Below, piece by piece: positions 11,630 through 23,499 of a DNA stretch of 64,000 bases (position 1 is its first letter; each line of letters starts with the position of its first letter). This DNA is from Molanna angustata. Lineage: Eukaryota; Arthropoda; Insecta; Trichoptera; Molannidae. The stretch lies in NCBI GenBank assembly GCA_963576475.1, contig OY754975.1, positions 21,633,169 to 21,697,168 of the forward strand, written 5' to 3'. The notes beneath the pieces were generated by a model that saw only the letters and a program-made list of their open reading frames with translations, was not told where the DNA came from and did not search any database. The translations under genes were made by a program, and so were the position numbers.

Positions 11630-11825
11630 AATCAACTGTGGTCCTTGAATTTGTCCCCTTTTTTTTTTTCATCCTACCACCTTATCATAGGTATTTTAAT
11701 ATAACATGCTGCAGGCACTCGTAATTGTAGAGTTGACCTTACATGTTATTTTGTATTTATATATTTTGTATTTTTTAATGTCAATTTCTCTGTGAGTGTT
11801 TCTTAAATAAAAAAATAAAAATAAA
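9782..11825 (+). mobile_element. 5'-truncated LINE (Jockey/CR1-like) with A-rich tail
   Basis: The element retains the RT-coding 3' part of a non-LTR retrotransposon, a short 3' UTR, and a tail of repeated AAATA/AAAATAA units at 11803-11830. It has minisatellite units on both sides (see 9330-9781). The apurinic-type endonuclease expected upstream is missing, which is normal for 5'-truncated copies. I could not pick out a convincing TSD because the flanks are A-rich. Confidence 0.85.
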
Positions 11826-12015
11826 AAATAAAATAAAAACTCAGCCAAAGGTCTACATAAAATTTAATTATCCTCATAAAGACCAGAAAATTCAGCACAA
11901 ATTTTACAACACTACATATATATTATATTACAGTATATTTTGTATAATATTACAAAATATACTGTAATTGTATATTTTATGTACTGTTTATAAATTCAAT
12001 GGGTGAAAATCAAAT

Positions 12016-12196
12016 CAGATAGGTGGTGGCAGTGCGGTTAGTGCGCTGGGTTTGTAATCCAATGATCGCGAATTATAATCCTGCCACGACCGATTTCGTT
12101 CACCTGTAGCACAAGCATTTATTCTTAATTTAGGGAATGTATGAGGATGTATATGTATCTACTAGTTAAGTTTTTTTTAATAAATAAATAAATATG
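12016..12196 (+). mobile_element. SINE S1, copy b
   Basis: A tRNA-like head with GGTGGTGGCAGTGCGGTTAG and loop TTTGTAA, then the S1 body (ACGACCGATTTCGTTCACCT) and a tail of TAAATAAATAAAT. The B box is decayed (GAATTATAATCC), so it is older than copy a. Confidence 0.8.
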
Positions 12197-12199
12197 AAT

Positions 12200-12680
12200 G
12201 TCACTTATATTAAAATATCGCTCACGTATCGCTCAAATTGAAGATTATAATCTGAGTAATTCATGTCGCCAATATGTCGGTAGATAACTATACGAAGAAA
12301 TGATTTATCTTACATGTCATTATCTAAACCTTTTAATTCCACTACAAAATGTCAGGTTCAGAGTACATAATGCAATATTAGTAACTTAAGTATTTTTTGT
12401 TAAATTATACAAGTACCTATGTAAATGATAATGTAATATGTCATGATTTCAATTTCACAATTAAGCGTAATAGTTAAGTAATAAATTTGATTTTGATATT
12501 AGGTACAATAAATGAATGACAAAAAAAAATGAAAAAAATTACTCCGTTTTACATGGTTAACTTCTCATGTTTATAAGTGGATGTGAGGACAGTGCACTGA
12601 ATTAGTTTAAGTAGGTATAAATGCTTGCGCTATAGTTAAACGAAATCATAATCAATATGAAAATCTCATAGCATCACTCC
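12200..12680. other. Intronic AT-rich spacer
   Basis: No gene or recognisable repeat was seen. Confidence 0.4.
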
Positions 12681-12689
12681 ATTTTACAA

Positions 12690-13150
12690 TTTGGGGTTGG
12701 CAGAGAGAACCGAACGCCAGACTCTTCTGTCTTGGGATACATTTCTCGCTTCATTCACGTTCATGCATCGATTCAGGTTCTTCAGTTATTCTTAAATTAA
12801 CGTCTCTATCTTTCAAGATTCCATTTATGTGATCGTGCCACTATTCCTTGGCCAACCTCTACTTTTCGTTCCTTTTTTTTGTAAGACGGTCCTCACCTAT
12901 TCTTTCTATGTGGCCAAACCACGTGAGGGCTTTTATTTTTATCTTATGATATCCCGTTTAATCATACATTCTCGTCTAATATCCTCATTTCTTATTTTAT
13001 CATACATTGTTTTACCACACATTCGTCTTAGTGATCTAGTTTCAACCGAGTTAATTCTACCTTCATGTGTTTTCTGCCATATCCGTGTCTCACTAGCATA
13101 CATTAGAGTCGGTACGGCGATACCATTGTGTACCGCGGGCTTTGCTTGGA
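12690..13150 (-). pseudogene. LINE relic, C-terminal RT region (same family as 36665-38794)
   Basis: Collinear with the 3' part of the LINE at 36.7 kb. Both share GCAGAGAGAACCGAACGCCA, then CGTGCCA before the gap, then the CATACATTGTTTTACC-type block and the GTCTCACT(A/T)GCATAC block. Reading frames are destroyed by indels and substitutions. The 3' tail is on the left. Confidence 0.75.
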
Positions 13151-13374
13151 ATATGAAATATCCAGTAAATGATATAAATAAAATTGTTACGCAATAAAAT
13201 GATTTAGTTATACCCAGTACCTACAAGTATAGTTTTCCAGCAGGCCAGTATCGCTAAACTAAAGAACCAAAAATTATACGATAAATATTTTTTTATAAAT
13301 TTCTCCTCTATTTGAAATTAAACATAGAACGCCGACATAGAAAGGAAATAAACGAAGTCATAATGGTGTATTTA

Positions 13375-13780
13375 TGTTGTCAAGACCTTATTTATTTTAT
13401 TTTATTGATTTACAGAACTTAATATTCGTATTTATTATTATTCATACATTGAGACACGTGAGGTAGGTATACCTAAATCATAATATGAGTTTCTAGTGGT
13501 CGATGCTTCCCCCCACTCCCCTCCCTACCTCTCTCCTTTCCCATCCTGTTTTCATAATTGTTATAACAAATGTGTATGTAATATATTTTAGAATACTATA
13601 ATTGTTATCATTAGGATCATGCTGAAAATCAGCTGCAGGGGGCTTGTCCTCCTGCAACATAGCTGAGCATGGTCCTATTGAGTTGGAGAGGTTGTTTTAA
13701 TTTATTTTATTTTATTGTTTATATCTTGTATTTGTATGTAACTTAACTTCTTCTGCTCAATAAATGTATTATTATTATTA
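13375..13780 (+). mobile_element. Probable LINE 3' UTR ending in an ATT tail
   Basis: Non-coding, with CTGCAGGGGGCTTGTCCTCC, then a polyadenylation-like AATAAA and (ATT)n at 13766-13781. It abuts the R4-like fragment on the other strand, so which element owns the (ATT)n is unclear. Confidence 0.4.
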
Positions 13781-14421
13781 TTTCGGGCTCTTTAACACCT
13801 TCTCAGGTTTATCACCTGGTGGGATTTGGGGTAGCACGAGCAATGCTGCCAAGTGCTATCCTTACTGAGTATATAAAATGTGGTGTTTTGTGTGTTGGTG
13901 TCATGTGTAGTATTTATGTGTTAGTAAGGTCAGTAGTTTCGTCGATTTGGAGGAATTTCCTCACCAGTCTGCATGTGTTTAATATGGCTGCTTTTTGCAT
14001 GGTGACGTATGTGTATTTAGGTAATTTGATGGTTTCTAAACTGCTGAATAAGTTTAATGGAATAATTCCTGTGGTGGAAATTACTATTGGTACTATTATC
14101 ACAGATTGCATGTCCCAGATTCGCTTGATTTCGTCTTGCAAGTCAGTGTATTTTCTATTTTTTTCGGTTGTAGTTGTTTCGATGTTGTGTGTATTTGGTA
14201 CGGCGATGTCAATTAACATTGTATGTTTATTTTGTTTATCTACAAGTGTAATATCTGGTCTATTGTTATATATGGTTCTATCAGTTAGGATGGATCTGTC
14301 ATAGTATAGTTTGTGAGTGGAGTTTTCAAGAACTGGTGTGGGTGTGTATTTATTATAAGGCATTTTGTCATTTTTATTTATTAGTTTGTGTGCAATAGCT
14401 AATTCTTGATGGATGATGATG
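13781..14421 (-). pseudogene. R4/Dong-like LINE 3' fragment: restriction-like endonuclease domain
   Basis: The minus strand is open from about 14421 (HQELAIAH...) to the stop just before 13914, about 170 residues, followed by a 3' UTR to about 13781. It contains NNRPDITLVDK, 14 residues after the PD dyad an LIDIAVP block, and later IIVPIVISTTG and QKAAILNTCRLVRKFL. The R-P-D-X14-D spacing matches the catalytic core of the C-terminal restriction-like endonuclease of R2/R4-type LINEs; this domain nicks target DNA to start reverse transcription. The RT itself is absent. AAT/ATT trinucleotide runs border both ends (13766-13781 and about 14422-14442), which fits a Dong-like preference for TAA repeats as I recall it from Bombyx. 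The clade is inference. Confidence 0.75.
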
Positions 14422-14442
14422 ATGATTATTATTATTAATTGG

Positions 14443-15714
14443 CTATATAAAAATTGTATATTTGTATAATTTTTTATTGTAAGTACCTACTGCTGTTGTA
14501 TTCTATAAAATAAATAAACAGTTTACATTACATATTTATAGTAGCTATATTATATAAATAAAGTTATAAACCTTTTAATGAAAAAAAAAACCTTCAAAAA
14601 AACTTATAGGCCGAAACGATCGTCCTTTGAAGGGAAATAAATATTTGTATTTGATTTGATAAAACCGCAAGACGTCAGCATTATACGGATACGAGGGAGA
14701 CAATTTGAAATCGATATTATTAGGTACCTACCCATGTAATTATTTTTCAAGAATCTGCCAAGGAACACAGCGGAGAATAGGTAGGTAGGTAGGTACTTAG
14801 TAATTTTTAATAATACCATATTTTTTAACAATCGTAACTGTGCAATAATGAAACTATATTTAATAATCTACAGTGTGAATTAAATATGTAATAATAATTA
14901 TTATTTCTATAAATAAATCGTATAACAACCGTTAAAAAAATAACCCTGATATCAAAATGGCATGGCTGGAAAAAAATTCATTCACATTTTGCTAAATGAT
15001 AAGAAGTGTTTGCATAGTGTAATATTCGTGTAATGTGTCGTCATTCATTTTAGAAGATTTCGTTATCAAGAAATTATTATACCTATAACATTAAATAAAT
15101 TAATGATAAACATGGTACCAACTTAATAAATTATTTCTAATAAGTAGGAACCTTTCACTTTGTTTACGATTTTGCATATATGTACCTACATTTGATTTAT
15201 TTCGTCCTACGAACACATACTCAAGACTAGGTATATTCTGTAATCAAAAATGATTAGTCTTGATAATTAAACTATAAATTAATTACACAAGTAGAATCGT
15301 AAACAAAGGTTTAAAATTTTAAATAGAATGTAATATTTCTTTTTTTGAATTTGATACGATGTGTCTTTGATAGTTTCGATCTCGTTTAAATTGGTAGTTT
15401 GCTTGCTGATAGGCGTTCTTTCATTTTTCATTTTTATCTTGTCCAATTCACTGGAAAATCTTTGGCCCTAAAATCACCAACTAAAACTAAAAGAAGATTG
15501 ACTCAAAGAAATCAGGTTTGTGCAATCATTCTAGACTCAAATAATGAAAAGATTCAAAGGAATGTTAATTACTTTTCAAAATAGTTCCTGCCTACCAAAA
15601 CTCAACCCTATTTAACCTGGAATGTAGTGAAATGACTATTTCATATTTGTTTGAGTATATATAAAAACGCCTTTATGTTGAACACACTAATTATAATAGT
15701 CACAACATTGCAGG
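14443..15714. other. Intronic AT-rich spacer
   Basis: No gene or named repeat was recognised. The short frames at 14604-14831 and 15399-15584 show no domain. A TAGG run is at 14779-14795. Confidence 0.4.
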
Positions 15715-16310
15715 ACAGGAGACTTTACTTTAACCAAATATTACTTTATATTGTAATAACTTAATTGATTCCCCTGACATACTGAATACTGTACCACTCC
15801 ATAGAATACCAAATAGACATACCCGCTCACAAATTTTATTCCACGTACAAGTGTGCCACACTAATAACAGTGATATTTTTCACCTATTATGTTTAGAATT
15901 CAGCGAGATAATAATGCACATTTCAAACATACATATATTTTTCGTGACACTTTACAACCTTATCAAAAACAGATAAAGATGTTCTCAAACTCTAATACAT
16001 AATCCAACAATCCCCTTCTCATTCACTAAGGATCCCTCCTACTCATTCTGAAACATACTTGTTAACTCTATATGTGTATATTTTTATTATCTATCTTTTT
16101 TAATGTTGTTTTATCATGCACTATTTTATGACTTTTCCAACTATGTTAGGTACCTATTATTTAAACCGTTAATCTAAATTGAAGAAAGCATTTTTGGCTC
16201 AACTTTCATACAAACATGATACAATGTAAAATACATAACTTAAAGCTGCAGCTTTCTGAGATGAAATTAATAAACATATACTTGGCCAATAAATCATTTT
16301 GATTACAGGT
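15715..16310 (+). pseudogene. LINE 3' relic: RT C-terminus and 3' UTR (family J)
   Basis: A broken frame reads LIDSPDILNTVPLHRIPNR, followed shortly by SQILFHVQVCHTNNSD. This resembles the extreme C-terminus of Jockey-type RTs, where LINSP, a VP.HR.RNR block and a TN block are usual. The 3' UTR that follows (CAGATAAAGATGTTCTCAAA, then GATCCCTCCTACTC) recurs at 18715 and, inverted, at 30980. Confidence 0.65.
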
Positions 16311-16839
16311 AAGTATGTTTATTAATTCTGATAACAATTCATATGTAATTTTAATACATGTATCATTTTAAATCAAAGTTTCACTTCAAAGGGGGCAAGT
16401 TTAAATTAGTGAAGCCTATTATTCTCTTCTGAGTAGAAGCTTAATTATCGTAAGTCAAATGCCGGTGCCTACCATAAAAAAATAATTTTAATTCTCATTA
16501 CATTTCTACTTTGAATATATCTTTGTTCTGTAAGAAAAAAGAAAATAAATTCTGAGGAGCACGGCGGCGTTTGCAAAAACGACGCAAATTTATATGGTAT
16601 AAATAAACATTAGCCTCTAACGCGGGAAATATTAGGTACTTATATAGGTAAAATTTGAAGTTAAAAGACTTAAATAGGTACTCTGCGACCGTAAAAGGGT
16701 TCTAATTCTCCAAACAAAAGTTTCATTAATCAGGCAGATGAGATGCGAAATAAATTCGGTTTCATTTTCTTAAACGCCGCGGAATTCGCATCAACAAATC
16801 AGCCGGGAAGGACTATAATATTATAATATACATCTCGAC
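16311..16839. other. Intronic spacer
   Basis: No gene or named repeat was recognised. Confidence 0.35.
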
Positions 16840-17275
16840 AGCGGAGACGCAGACATGTGGAGAATCGGAATTGGGACGGTCGTAAAAAATGAAAAAATCC
16901 GACTAATAGTCCCATTCCTATGCATCGGCGAAGATAGATAGCCGCCGGGCGGAGCAAAAAAGACTACAGAAGAACTAAAGAGCAAACTCGTAAGAGGTCC
17001 GCGGCTCTCCCTGCAAGTCGTGCCGTGTCTCCTACGGGAGGTCTTCCTTCCCCCTCCAGCGCGGGTGAAACCAGGTGCGCGAGATCGAGACGGGGAAGTC
17101 CGATCGGTTCGTTGTATATGAAATTATTATCTCGGATCGACGACGAGTCAAATAAAGGTCCATTGTCTTCGCTCGGGCTCACGATGCATCGACGGCAAGT
17201 TAAATATTGACTCAAGATGATGAAACAAGACCGTGAATTGAACCGGCCTGCCTGCGGGGATCCTCTTAGACCTCT
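16840..17275. promoter_or_regulatory. GC/CpG-rich island inside BAMBI intron 1
   Basis: This stretch is clearly richer in G, C and CpG than the surrounding sequence (for example GCCGCCGGGCGGAGC, GGTCCGCGGCTCTCC, CGGATCGACGACGAGTC). I see no repeat partner elsewhere in the window. Frames exist on both strands (16964-17215 minus, 17025-17210 plus) but show no known domain. It may be an enhancer, an alternative promoter or a 5' exon. The call rests on composition only. Confidence 0.35.
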
Positions 17276-17553
17276 ATCTCAAGATACGATATATCTTAGG
17301 TAGGTACCTACATACCTTCATCATATTTTGTTTTATTTGAAATACTTGCGTATCCACTTCATCTGAACCGATAAAATTCAATTTACCCACTCAACTAATA
17401 CAACGAGTAGATATAATGGAACGATTTTCAAGAACAAATAATCTAAACCTTATATTTATTTATTTACAAATAAATTATACGTATTAACTTACTGATAACA
17501 TTGATGCTAAAGTACCTACTACATGATTAATTTGGTTTGAGTTTTGGTGTGTT

Positions 17554-17742
17554 CTGGGGGGCAAGTCTGGTTCAATCGGCGAAATCAAAACCACCGTGAT
17601 TACCTATATCATGGACAAAATTATTATATGGAGTTCTACAATATCTTTAGCTGTCATAGAACTCCATACGATAATTATATCCATGATATAGGTAATCACT
17701 GAGGTTTTGATTTCGCCGGTTGAACCAGACTTGCCCCCCTGA
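17554..17742. mobile_element. Foldback MITE family C, copy 2
   Basis: GGGGGGCAAGTCTGGTTCAA at the left mirrors TTGAACCAGACTTGCCCCCC at the right. The interior is palindromic around ATATCTTTAGCTGTCATAG. The TTCAA/TTGAA pair differs from copy 1 on both arms in a matched way. Confidence 0.85.
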
Positions 17743-18714
17743 TTTCTAATACTTCACATATTCACGAATTTTCTCTTGTAAAGGTGTCTAATTGTGTAAT
17801 TATTTTTAAAAACATGCTTGTTTATGTATTCACTATTTATGTACGTTCAATAAATAATTTGAAAAAAAAAAACATGTAGCCTAGCGCATCTTCATAATTA
17901 TCTAGTTGTTGATTTATTTTTTGTTGTGATTCAGCGTCAATATTCCTCTTTAGATGTACATTACCAGCTGTCCTTTCATATTTTTGAAGCATATCCTGGG
18001 GGTCTGCTTTCCTGGGGGATATTGTCTCTGCCGTTCTAGAAATGAGTTTGTTCTGGAATCTTCTTTTCTTTCGACCCTATCTTACAACATTCTGACTTCG
18101 TAAATATAGGTAATACATATTTGTAAACTCTAATATTTGATCATGATATTATTAATATAGATACAGGTAGGTACAACACGATGAAAACATTTTGAAAATG
18201 ACAAAAATTCAAGAGGTAAGTTTTTGAAAATTAGGAGACTTACGTCACAGTATAAAAGCTGTTATTTCTGCGTAAGGATACCACAGCAGGGAGCAATGAT
18301 TATCAATGATTAGTTAATATGAAATTGGTGCTCAGTTACGTTATAGTAGAAACGCTGATTTTTTGATATTACGTAGAGACTAGTTTCAGAAATCACGCCA
18401 TCCATTGACAGACACATTGGTTGGTGGAAACCCCCTTCCAGACACCTTCATAAACGAAGGTTTTGTAAGAAATTTTATCTATGACAATCTGCATGTTATG
18501 TTTAGCCATTAGATATACCTACGTACTTATTTCGTGCATATATAGTATAGTACGTTGTTCTGTTATTTCCCGCTTCGCTTTATTCTATGCGCTTCTGATA
18601 TTTGAACAGTATTTAATAGACCGCGAATCTCGCTTCATTCAACAATATTTGAATTATGCGATCCATGCGCATTCGATTGAATAAATATGTAAATATTAAA
18701 CTAATTAGAGATAC
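17743..18714. other. Intronic spacer
   Basis: No gene was recognised. The frame at 18481-18684 has no supportable function. Confidence 0.35.
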
Positions 18715-19128
18715 TTTTCACCCATGTTAAGAATTCAGCGAGATTATAATACACATTTCAAACAATACAGATATTTTTCATGACACTTTACAACATTACT
18801 AAAAACAGATAAAGATGTTCTTAAACTCTAATACATAATCCAACAATCCCCTCCTTATTCACTAAAGATCCCTCCTCCCCCTCCTCATCCTGAAACATAT
18901 TCGTTAACTGTACCTATATGTGCATATCTTTGTTTTTTATTTATCATTTTAAATATTATTTTTTCTGTTATCTGTTTTATCTTATGAATTTTTCAACCAT
19001 GTAATCAATTACTGTATAAACATTAATTTAAATTGAAGAAAGCACTTTTTGCTCAAATTTTATACAATAAATGTAATGTAAAATAAATTATAGCTGTAGC
19101 TTTCTGAGAGAAAAATAAATAAATAAAG
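18715..19128 (+). mobile_element. LINE family J 3' UTR, copy 2, with AAATA tail
   Basis: Collinear with 15890-16290 (shared AATTCAGCGAGAT, ACAGATAAAGATGTTCTTAA, AATTGAAGAAAGCA, CTTTCTGAGA). It ends in AAATAAATAAATAAAG, a typical LINE tail. No coding part remains. Confidence 0.75.
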
Positions 19129-19759
19129 TAGGTATTCTTTATTTCAAAGACGCATCTTTTGAGGGTTCTGGGGAAATGATTTTAAAAAAATACTATGGAC
19201 CATTAATAGTTAATTTTCGCAGCATAACGTGGAGAAACAAACAAACATAATTTTGATCATTATTTTCTAATATATTTGATGTTGTGCGGTCGATACCCTC
19301 GTGCAGTCGCATTCGTATGAGAACCTCTGTTAGCTGTTGTCATAATATTATTATACACGCACGATGTCTGATAATTCATTTAAAGGTTTTAATTAACAAC
19401 ATCTTTATGGGTTGAGATACGATCTTAACTGCGAACTGACTCCATAGTCTTATACACTCCATCCTGTCAACTCTACCGGGCTGGTCAGAGTGGTCAGGGC
19501 TAGGCCAGTTGTGATCAGTTTAATGAGGGGACGCGAATACAAGAGGAATATAACACTCAGCAGGAGGTCTGCTATGTGCATTATTATAATCATATAATAT
19601 ACCTTATATAAACTGGTAATTGAATGCCTACAAACTATGATGGCCGTCACACGACGGGAAAACAACATGGAACCTTATTAAGTATAGATGAAAATACCGC
19701 TCGAGAATAAAATTTAGATAGGTAGGTTCCATTTGGATAGATATTCATATGTAATAGAT
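19129..19759. other. Intronic spacer
   Basis: Nothing recognised. A slightly GC-richer piece at 19440-19520 has no identified partner. Confidence 0.35.
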
Positions 19760-20455
19760 ACTAGTTGCACGTAACACATGAGATCCAACTGTCAATGGCG
19801 ATAGTATGTATAGTTGAAGAATACGTACCAAACTATAAACACTTAAACACAAATTAATAAACATTGTGAGATATTTTGTTTTCTACCTATATAAAACATG
19901 TAGGTATGTCAAGATAGGGTAGTATGGAGATCAGTCTGTTTTTCCTACCCAGAATATGAATACAGCATGATGGTATGTACGTATGTTTGGAGATTAAGTA
20001 GGTATCAAACTATTGAGTAAAATATTGTGTAATGTATATTGTATTTTTTTAATAAAATATGTTTGAGAAACTCTGAAATGTTTTAAAAACAAAATTTTTG
20101 TATTTATCTTTATTAATATCAATTTTCAGCGTTCTAACTTTTATGGTTTTTGAGATAAAAACTCCTGACTGAAACAAAAATTCAAAATTCTAAGTAAAAA
20201 AGTTTTGTAGGCCTATATTTTGAAATTTTAGGCTATAAGGACGGACACAAACAGACACACTAAATGTTCTACACCGAATTCTGAGTGAATCCATATATGA
20301 AACATATTACATGCATCGAAGCCTCTAAGTTGGTGTTTTTTGACTTCAAAGTTGGAAAAACCGTGAAAAATATAGACCCTGCATACAAATCTCGCGTATC
20401 TTGGTTTAATACTTTGTCGATATGTAATAAATTCTCTTGAAAAATCGACAGTTGA
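19760..20455 (+). mobile_element. Family A element, copy 4 (internally deleted)
   Basis: Starts ACTAGTTGCACGTAACACAT and ends AAATCGACAGTTGA. It is about 300 bp shorter than the other copies, with losses around the T-rich middle and the microsatellite. It is the most diverged copy. Confidence 0.75.
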
Positions 20456-20529
20456 ATTTCTTTAATTTTAATTTTCTTTGCGAAATTTCTAAAAACTGCA
20501 TTATTTCAGATCACTTTAGGGGCCCCCGA

Positions 20530-20700
20530 ACACTTTATAGTTTTTAATCGGCCGATAGTTCGGTCGGATTGGATTGTTGGCTAGTTTTAATGTCAGATCG
20601 GCCGATACCGCGAATCTTTGTAAAAATATGTGCACTTCATACATTTTCGTGCTGATTGAGAGCCCGACTAAACTATCGGCCGATTGAAAATGGATCAAGT
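20530..20700. mobile_element. MITE with ATCGGCCGAT inverted ends
   Basis: TTTTTAATCGGCCGATAGTT near 20537 is mirrored by AACTATCGGCCGATTGAAAA near 20673, with GTCGG/CCGAC continuing inward. It spans about 165 bp and has no coding capacity. Confidence 0.65.
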
Positions 20701-20835
20701 ATCGACAAGCAGCTGGCGGAGGACTCCCCCCCACCGGCCCCACCCCTTTTTTTGGACTGGATTCCACACTATGTTTGCATAGGAAAACAAATTTTGGATT
20801 TAAAGTTAAACAAATATGGATTTTTACGTATTCTT

Positions 20836-21008
20836 ACACTTTTTTTAATGATTATCTCCTTGACAAGTTCATATAAATCTTCCTATGTTCCCTAAAATAA
20901 GCATAAATGCTTTTGCTATAGGTGAACGAAATCGGTCGAGGCAGGATTCGAACTCGCGGCCACTGGATTACTAGACCAGCGTGCTAACCGCTCTGCGATC
21001 GACCCATC
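20836..21008 (-). mobile_element. SINE S1, copy c
   Basis: The minus strand has a tRNA-like head (A-box GCAGAGCGGTTAGC, loop CTAGTAA, B-box GAGTTCGAATCC), the S1 body and a T-rich tract at the left standing for the A tail. Confidence 0.85.
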
Positions 21009-21039
21009 CAACACATACTTTCGACCCATCTAACACACA

Positions 21040-21091
21040 CTATACACTTTCGTCATCGTCAGTTGGATCTCAAGTGTTACATGCAACTAGT
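21040..21091 (-). mobile_element. Family A terminal fragment
   Basis: Only the ACTAGT-side end is present: GTCAGTTGGATCTCAAGTGT then TACATGCAACTAGT. Confidence 0.65.
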
Positions 21092-21462
21092 GAATAAATA
21101 ACTCTTCACTGGTAGGAAAGAACCATGTATAAATATTGGGATCTTTGAACCCTCATGTACCATTTTGACTTCTATATTACGGAGTTTGTTATTATTATAT
21201 GCGGTGAAGACACCCGCTGTTTAGCTTCCGGCTTGCTGGTCCCGGCTTTGTACCTACCTAATATTAAATTGATTTCTTGATCGGTTGTTTAGTAAATAAA
21301 TAAATAACTAAATATCGATTACTCATAATGAATTATATACCTACAAATAGGTACCTACTTGATGCTTTAAACCTAAACAATATGTCCTACGTTAGTATCA
21401 AATCGCACATTTTTCCACCTTGAATATTTTGAAGTATACTTACGTAGGTAAATAAGTTGTCT

Positions 21463-21740
21463 AAGGCCCTTGTATACCCTGGGTTTACGGATGTACGCAA
21501 AAATGCACACTATATTACTTTTTAATGTTTGAAACACGAAAAAATATTGTATATCACCTTATATGTGATATACAACATTTTTCGTGCAAAAAAGGTAAAA
21601 TTTAGTTTTTTTTTTAAAAAACAAGAATAGTTATTAAAATATTAAAATAATAAAAAACTCAGCCGGTAGATTTTCATATTCTCTTTCGATTGAAGCATAA
21701 ATCTACTTCATAGGTTTTGTAGTTTTTTTAGTTAATTACA
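21463..21740 (+). repeat. Dispersed repeat G, copy 1
   Basis: Matches the inverse complement of 30365-30606. Both hold AGGCCCTTGT, CGGATGTACNC, an AAAAACTCAGCCGGTAGAT block and TTCTTTCGATTGAAG-like words. It is non-coding. A small perfect hairpin, ATATCACCTTATATGTGATAT, sits near 21551 but is not shared with copy 2. Confidence 0.6.
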
Positions 21741-21875
21741 ATAAGGAATTAAAAAAGGGTTTTACTAAAACACAATATATGGCACAAGCGTTTATGCTTA
21801 ATTTAGGTAATGTAGGTACCTACATGTATGTAGGTATTTTTTATCAGAAAATATACCTATAGGTATTAATAATGA

Positions 21876-22500
21876 AAACGAGTGGGTTGTGGCCAACGAT
21901 ATACTCCTCACTACCAAATCAATCCACAAAGTATTTCAATTTTGCATAGAAAATTTTCAGCATTTTCATGATAGTGAGTTTGTTAAATTATTTTTTATTT
22001 AAGGAAATATTTAGCATGAAAACTTCTTTAAATTCTTCAATGTAAAGTGATGTGCCTTTTAAACAATTTGAAAATAAAAATAACAAATTTCCTGAGTTTG
22101 GGGTCACTTTGAAATATTTGATAGTTAAAAAAAATAAGAAGCATTATTCAGATCTAATGGGGTCTACGCGAGTACCTACCTATTAGGTATACAAATTTGC
22201 AAAATTTGAAAATAATCGAATGAGTAATTTAGTCTATTATCGAAGTAGAATAAACACGCCGTACATACACAGAAGGGAGAGTATCTTCTGTGTATACATA
22301 GCTCACAGTAGGTACACAGTACATACACATATACATTGTGATGAAACTTTCAGACACAGAAGAGGGAATCTAGATTGCTCTGTGTATTTCTTCTGTGCTT
22401 TCAGAATACAATCTCAGCATGATACTAGTTGATAATTTGCAATAAAAATATAGCATTAAAAATTGCGAAATCATAACTCCCCCTTGGGTTAGTGAGGAGT
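21876..22500 (+). mobile_element. Family B element, copy 3 (near full length)
   Basis: From AACGAGTGGGTTGTGGCCAA to the terminal hairpin region ending TTAGTGAGGAGT. A local duplication of an ACACAG/CATACAC region has expanded the middle (22262-22400). Confidence 0.75.
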
Positions 22501-22679
22501 AAAAAGTTATGAAGGAAAGCATAAATTTCACATCATGTTTGTCTATGGTACTTTGACATAATTTATTATTATTTAGAACTCAAAATATATTGAAATTCTT
22601 ATCAGTTTCAAATTTCTCTTTCGAATAAAGAATGCAACTGTTGCGTCTCGTTTTGTTGCACACGAAATAAAATCATTCA

Positions 22680-22870
22680 TCTCATCCTATTCTGGCTCAT
22701 TGAAAAGCAACGCCACATGGTATACTTCCGTCTCGTTCCCGTTCACGGTCAAGTGCGTATATTGTGTCTCTCTCCCCCGCGTGAGAGACCCGGACCAATT
22801 ATGTATTTTCAGAACCGACATAGCGGTCGCCGAGAATGAACTGTTATTTTTTTATCACCGTCTACTTAAT
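22680..22870. other. Moderately GC-rich unique segment
   Basis: Includes CTCTCCCCCGCGTGAGAGAC, a short hairpin (CTCTC/GAGAG). No domain or repeat match in the window. Its role is unknown. Confidence 0.3.
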
Positions 22871-23299
22871 CTAATCTCATGTGTCAAATAGAGACAGATA
22901 TATTGAGTAATCGTATGGAAATGATATTCTTTATTCTCGACACAATAGGCTTTGGGTATAATGGACATAAAGGCTATTATTGTGTCTTGTCGCCGGCGCC
23001 CGAGTAGTTCTTTGTATACAAATATTTGAAAGATGCTAAAACATCTTGACCCTTTTAGCATTATATAACATTTATTTTTATAATAAAAATAATTGAACAA
23101 TTTAGTTATTTGATACGACCGGATTTGAAGAGACCGCTTCTTCCTCAGGGAGGATGATAGTATTCTTCTGGGCCACAATCATAATTAATTTATCGTTTTT
23201 ATACCGTTCAAAGGCAGAAGTAATAAGTAGAGTTCAACCGGTAAGAATTGCTGTCAACAAAAAAATCTGATAATTGAATCTCCTCGATTAACACTCTTG

Positions 23300-23470
23300 T
23301 CTGGAGTGTGGTTCTGTGTGACAGCGAAACGTGGACCGGAGAGAGTCTGGACGTGTGGCTGCCTTCGAAATGTGGTGCTACAGGGGCATGGCTAGGATCC
23401 ATTGGTCAGACCATCTTCCAAACGACGTGGTACTGAGCAGATTCCGAGAAACGAGACAACTTCCAACGAG
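23300..23470 (+). pseudogene. LINE RT C-terminal fragment
   Basis: After a frame shift the plus strand at 23364-23462 reads FEMWCYRGMARIHWSDH followed by LPNDVVLSRF, and slightly upstream CDSETWT. These match the conserved GSETW...FEMWCYRRM...W.D...N..VL series at the C-terminus of RTE-like and related LINEs. It is too short and broken to be functional. Confidence 0.65.
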
Positions 23471-23499
23471 GTTTGCCCAACAACGATCCAAATGGATAA

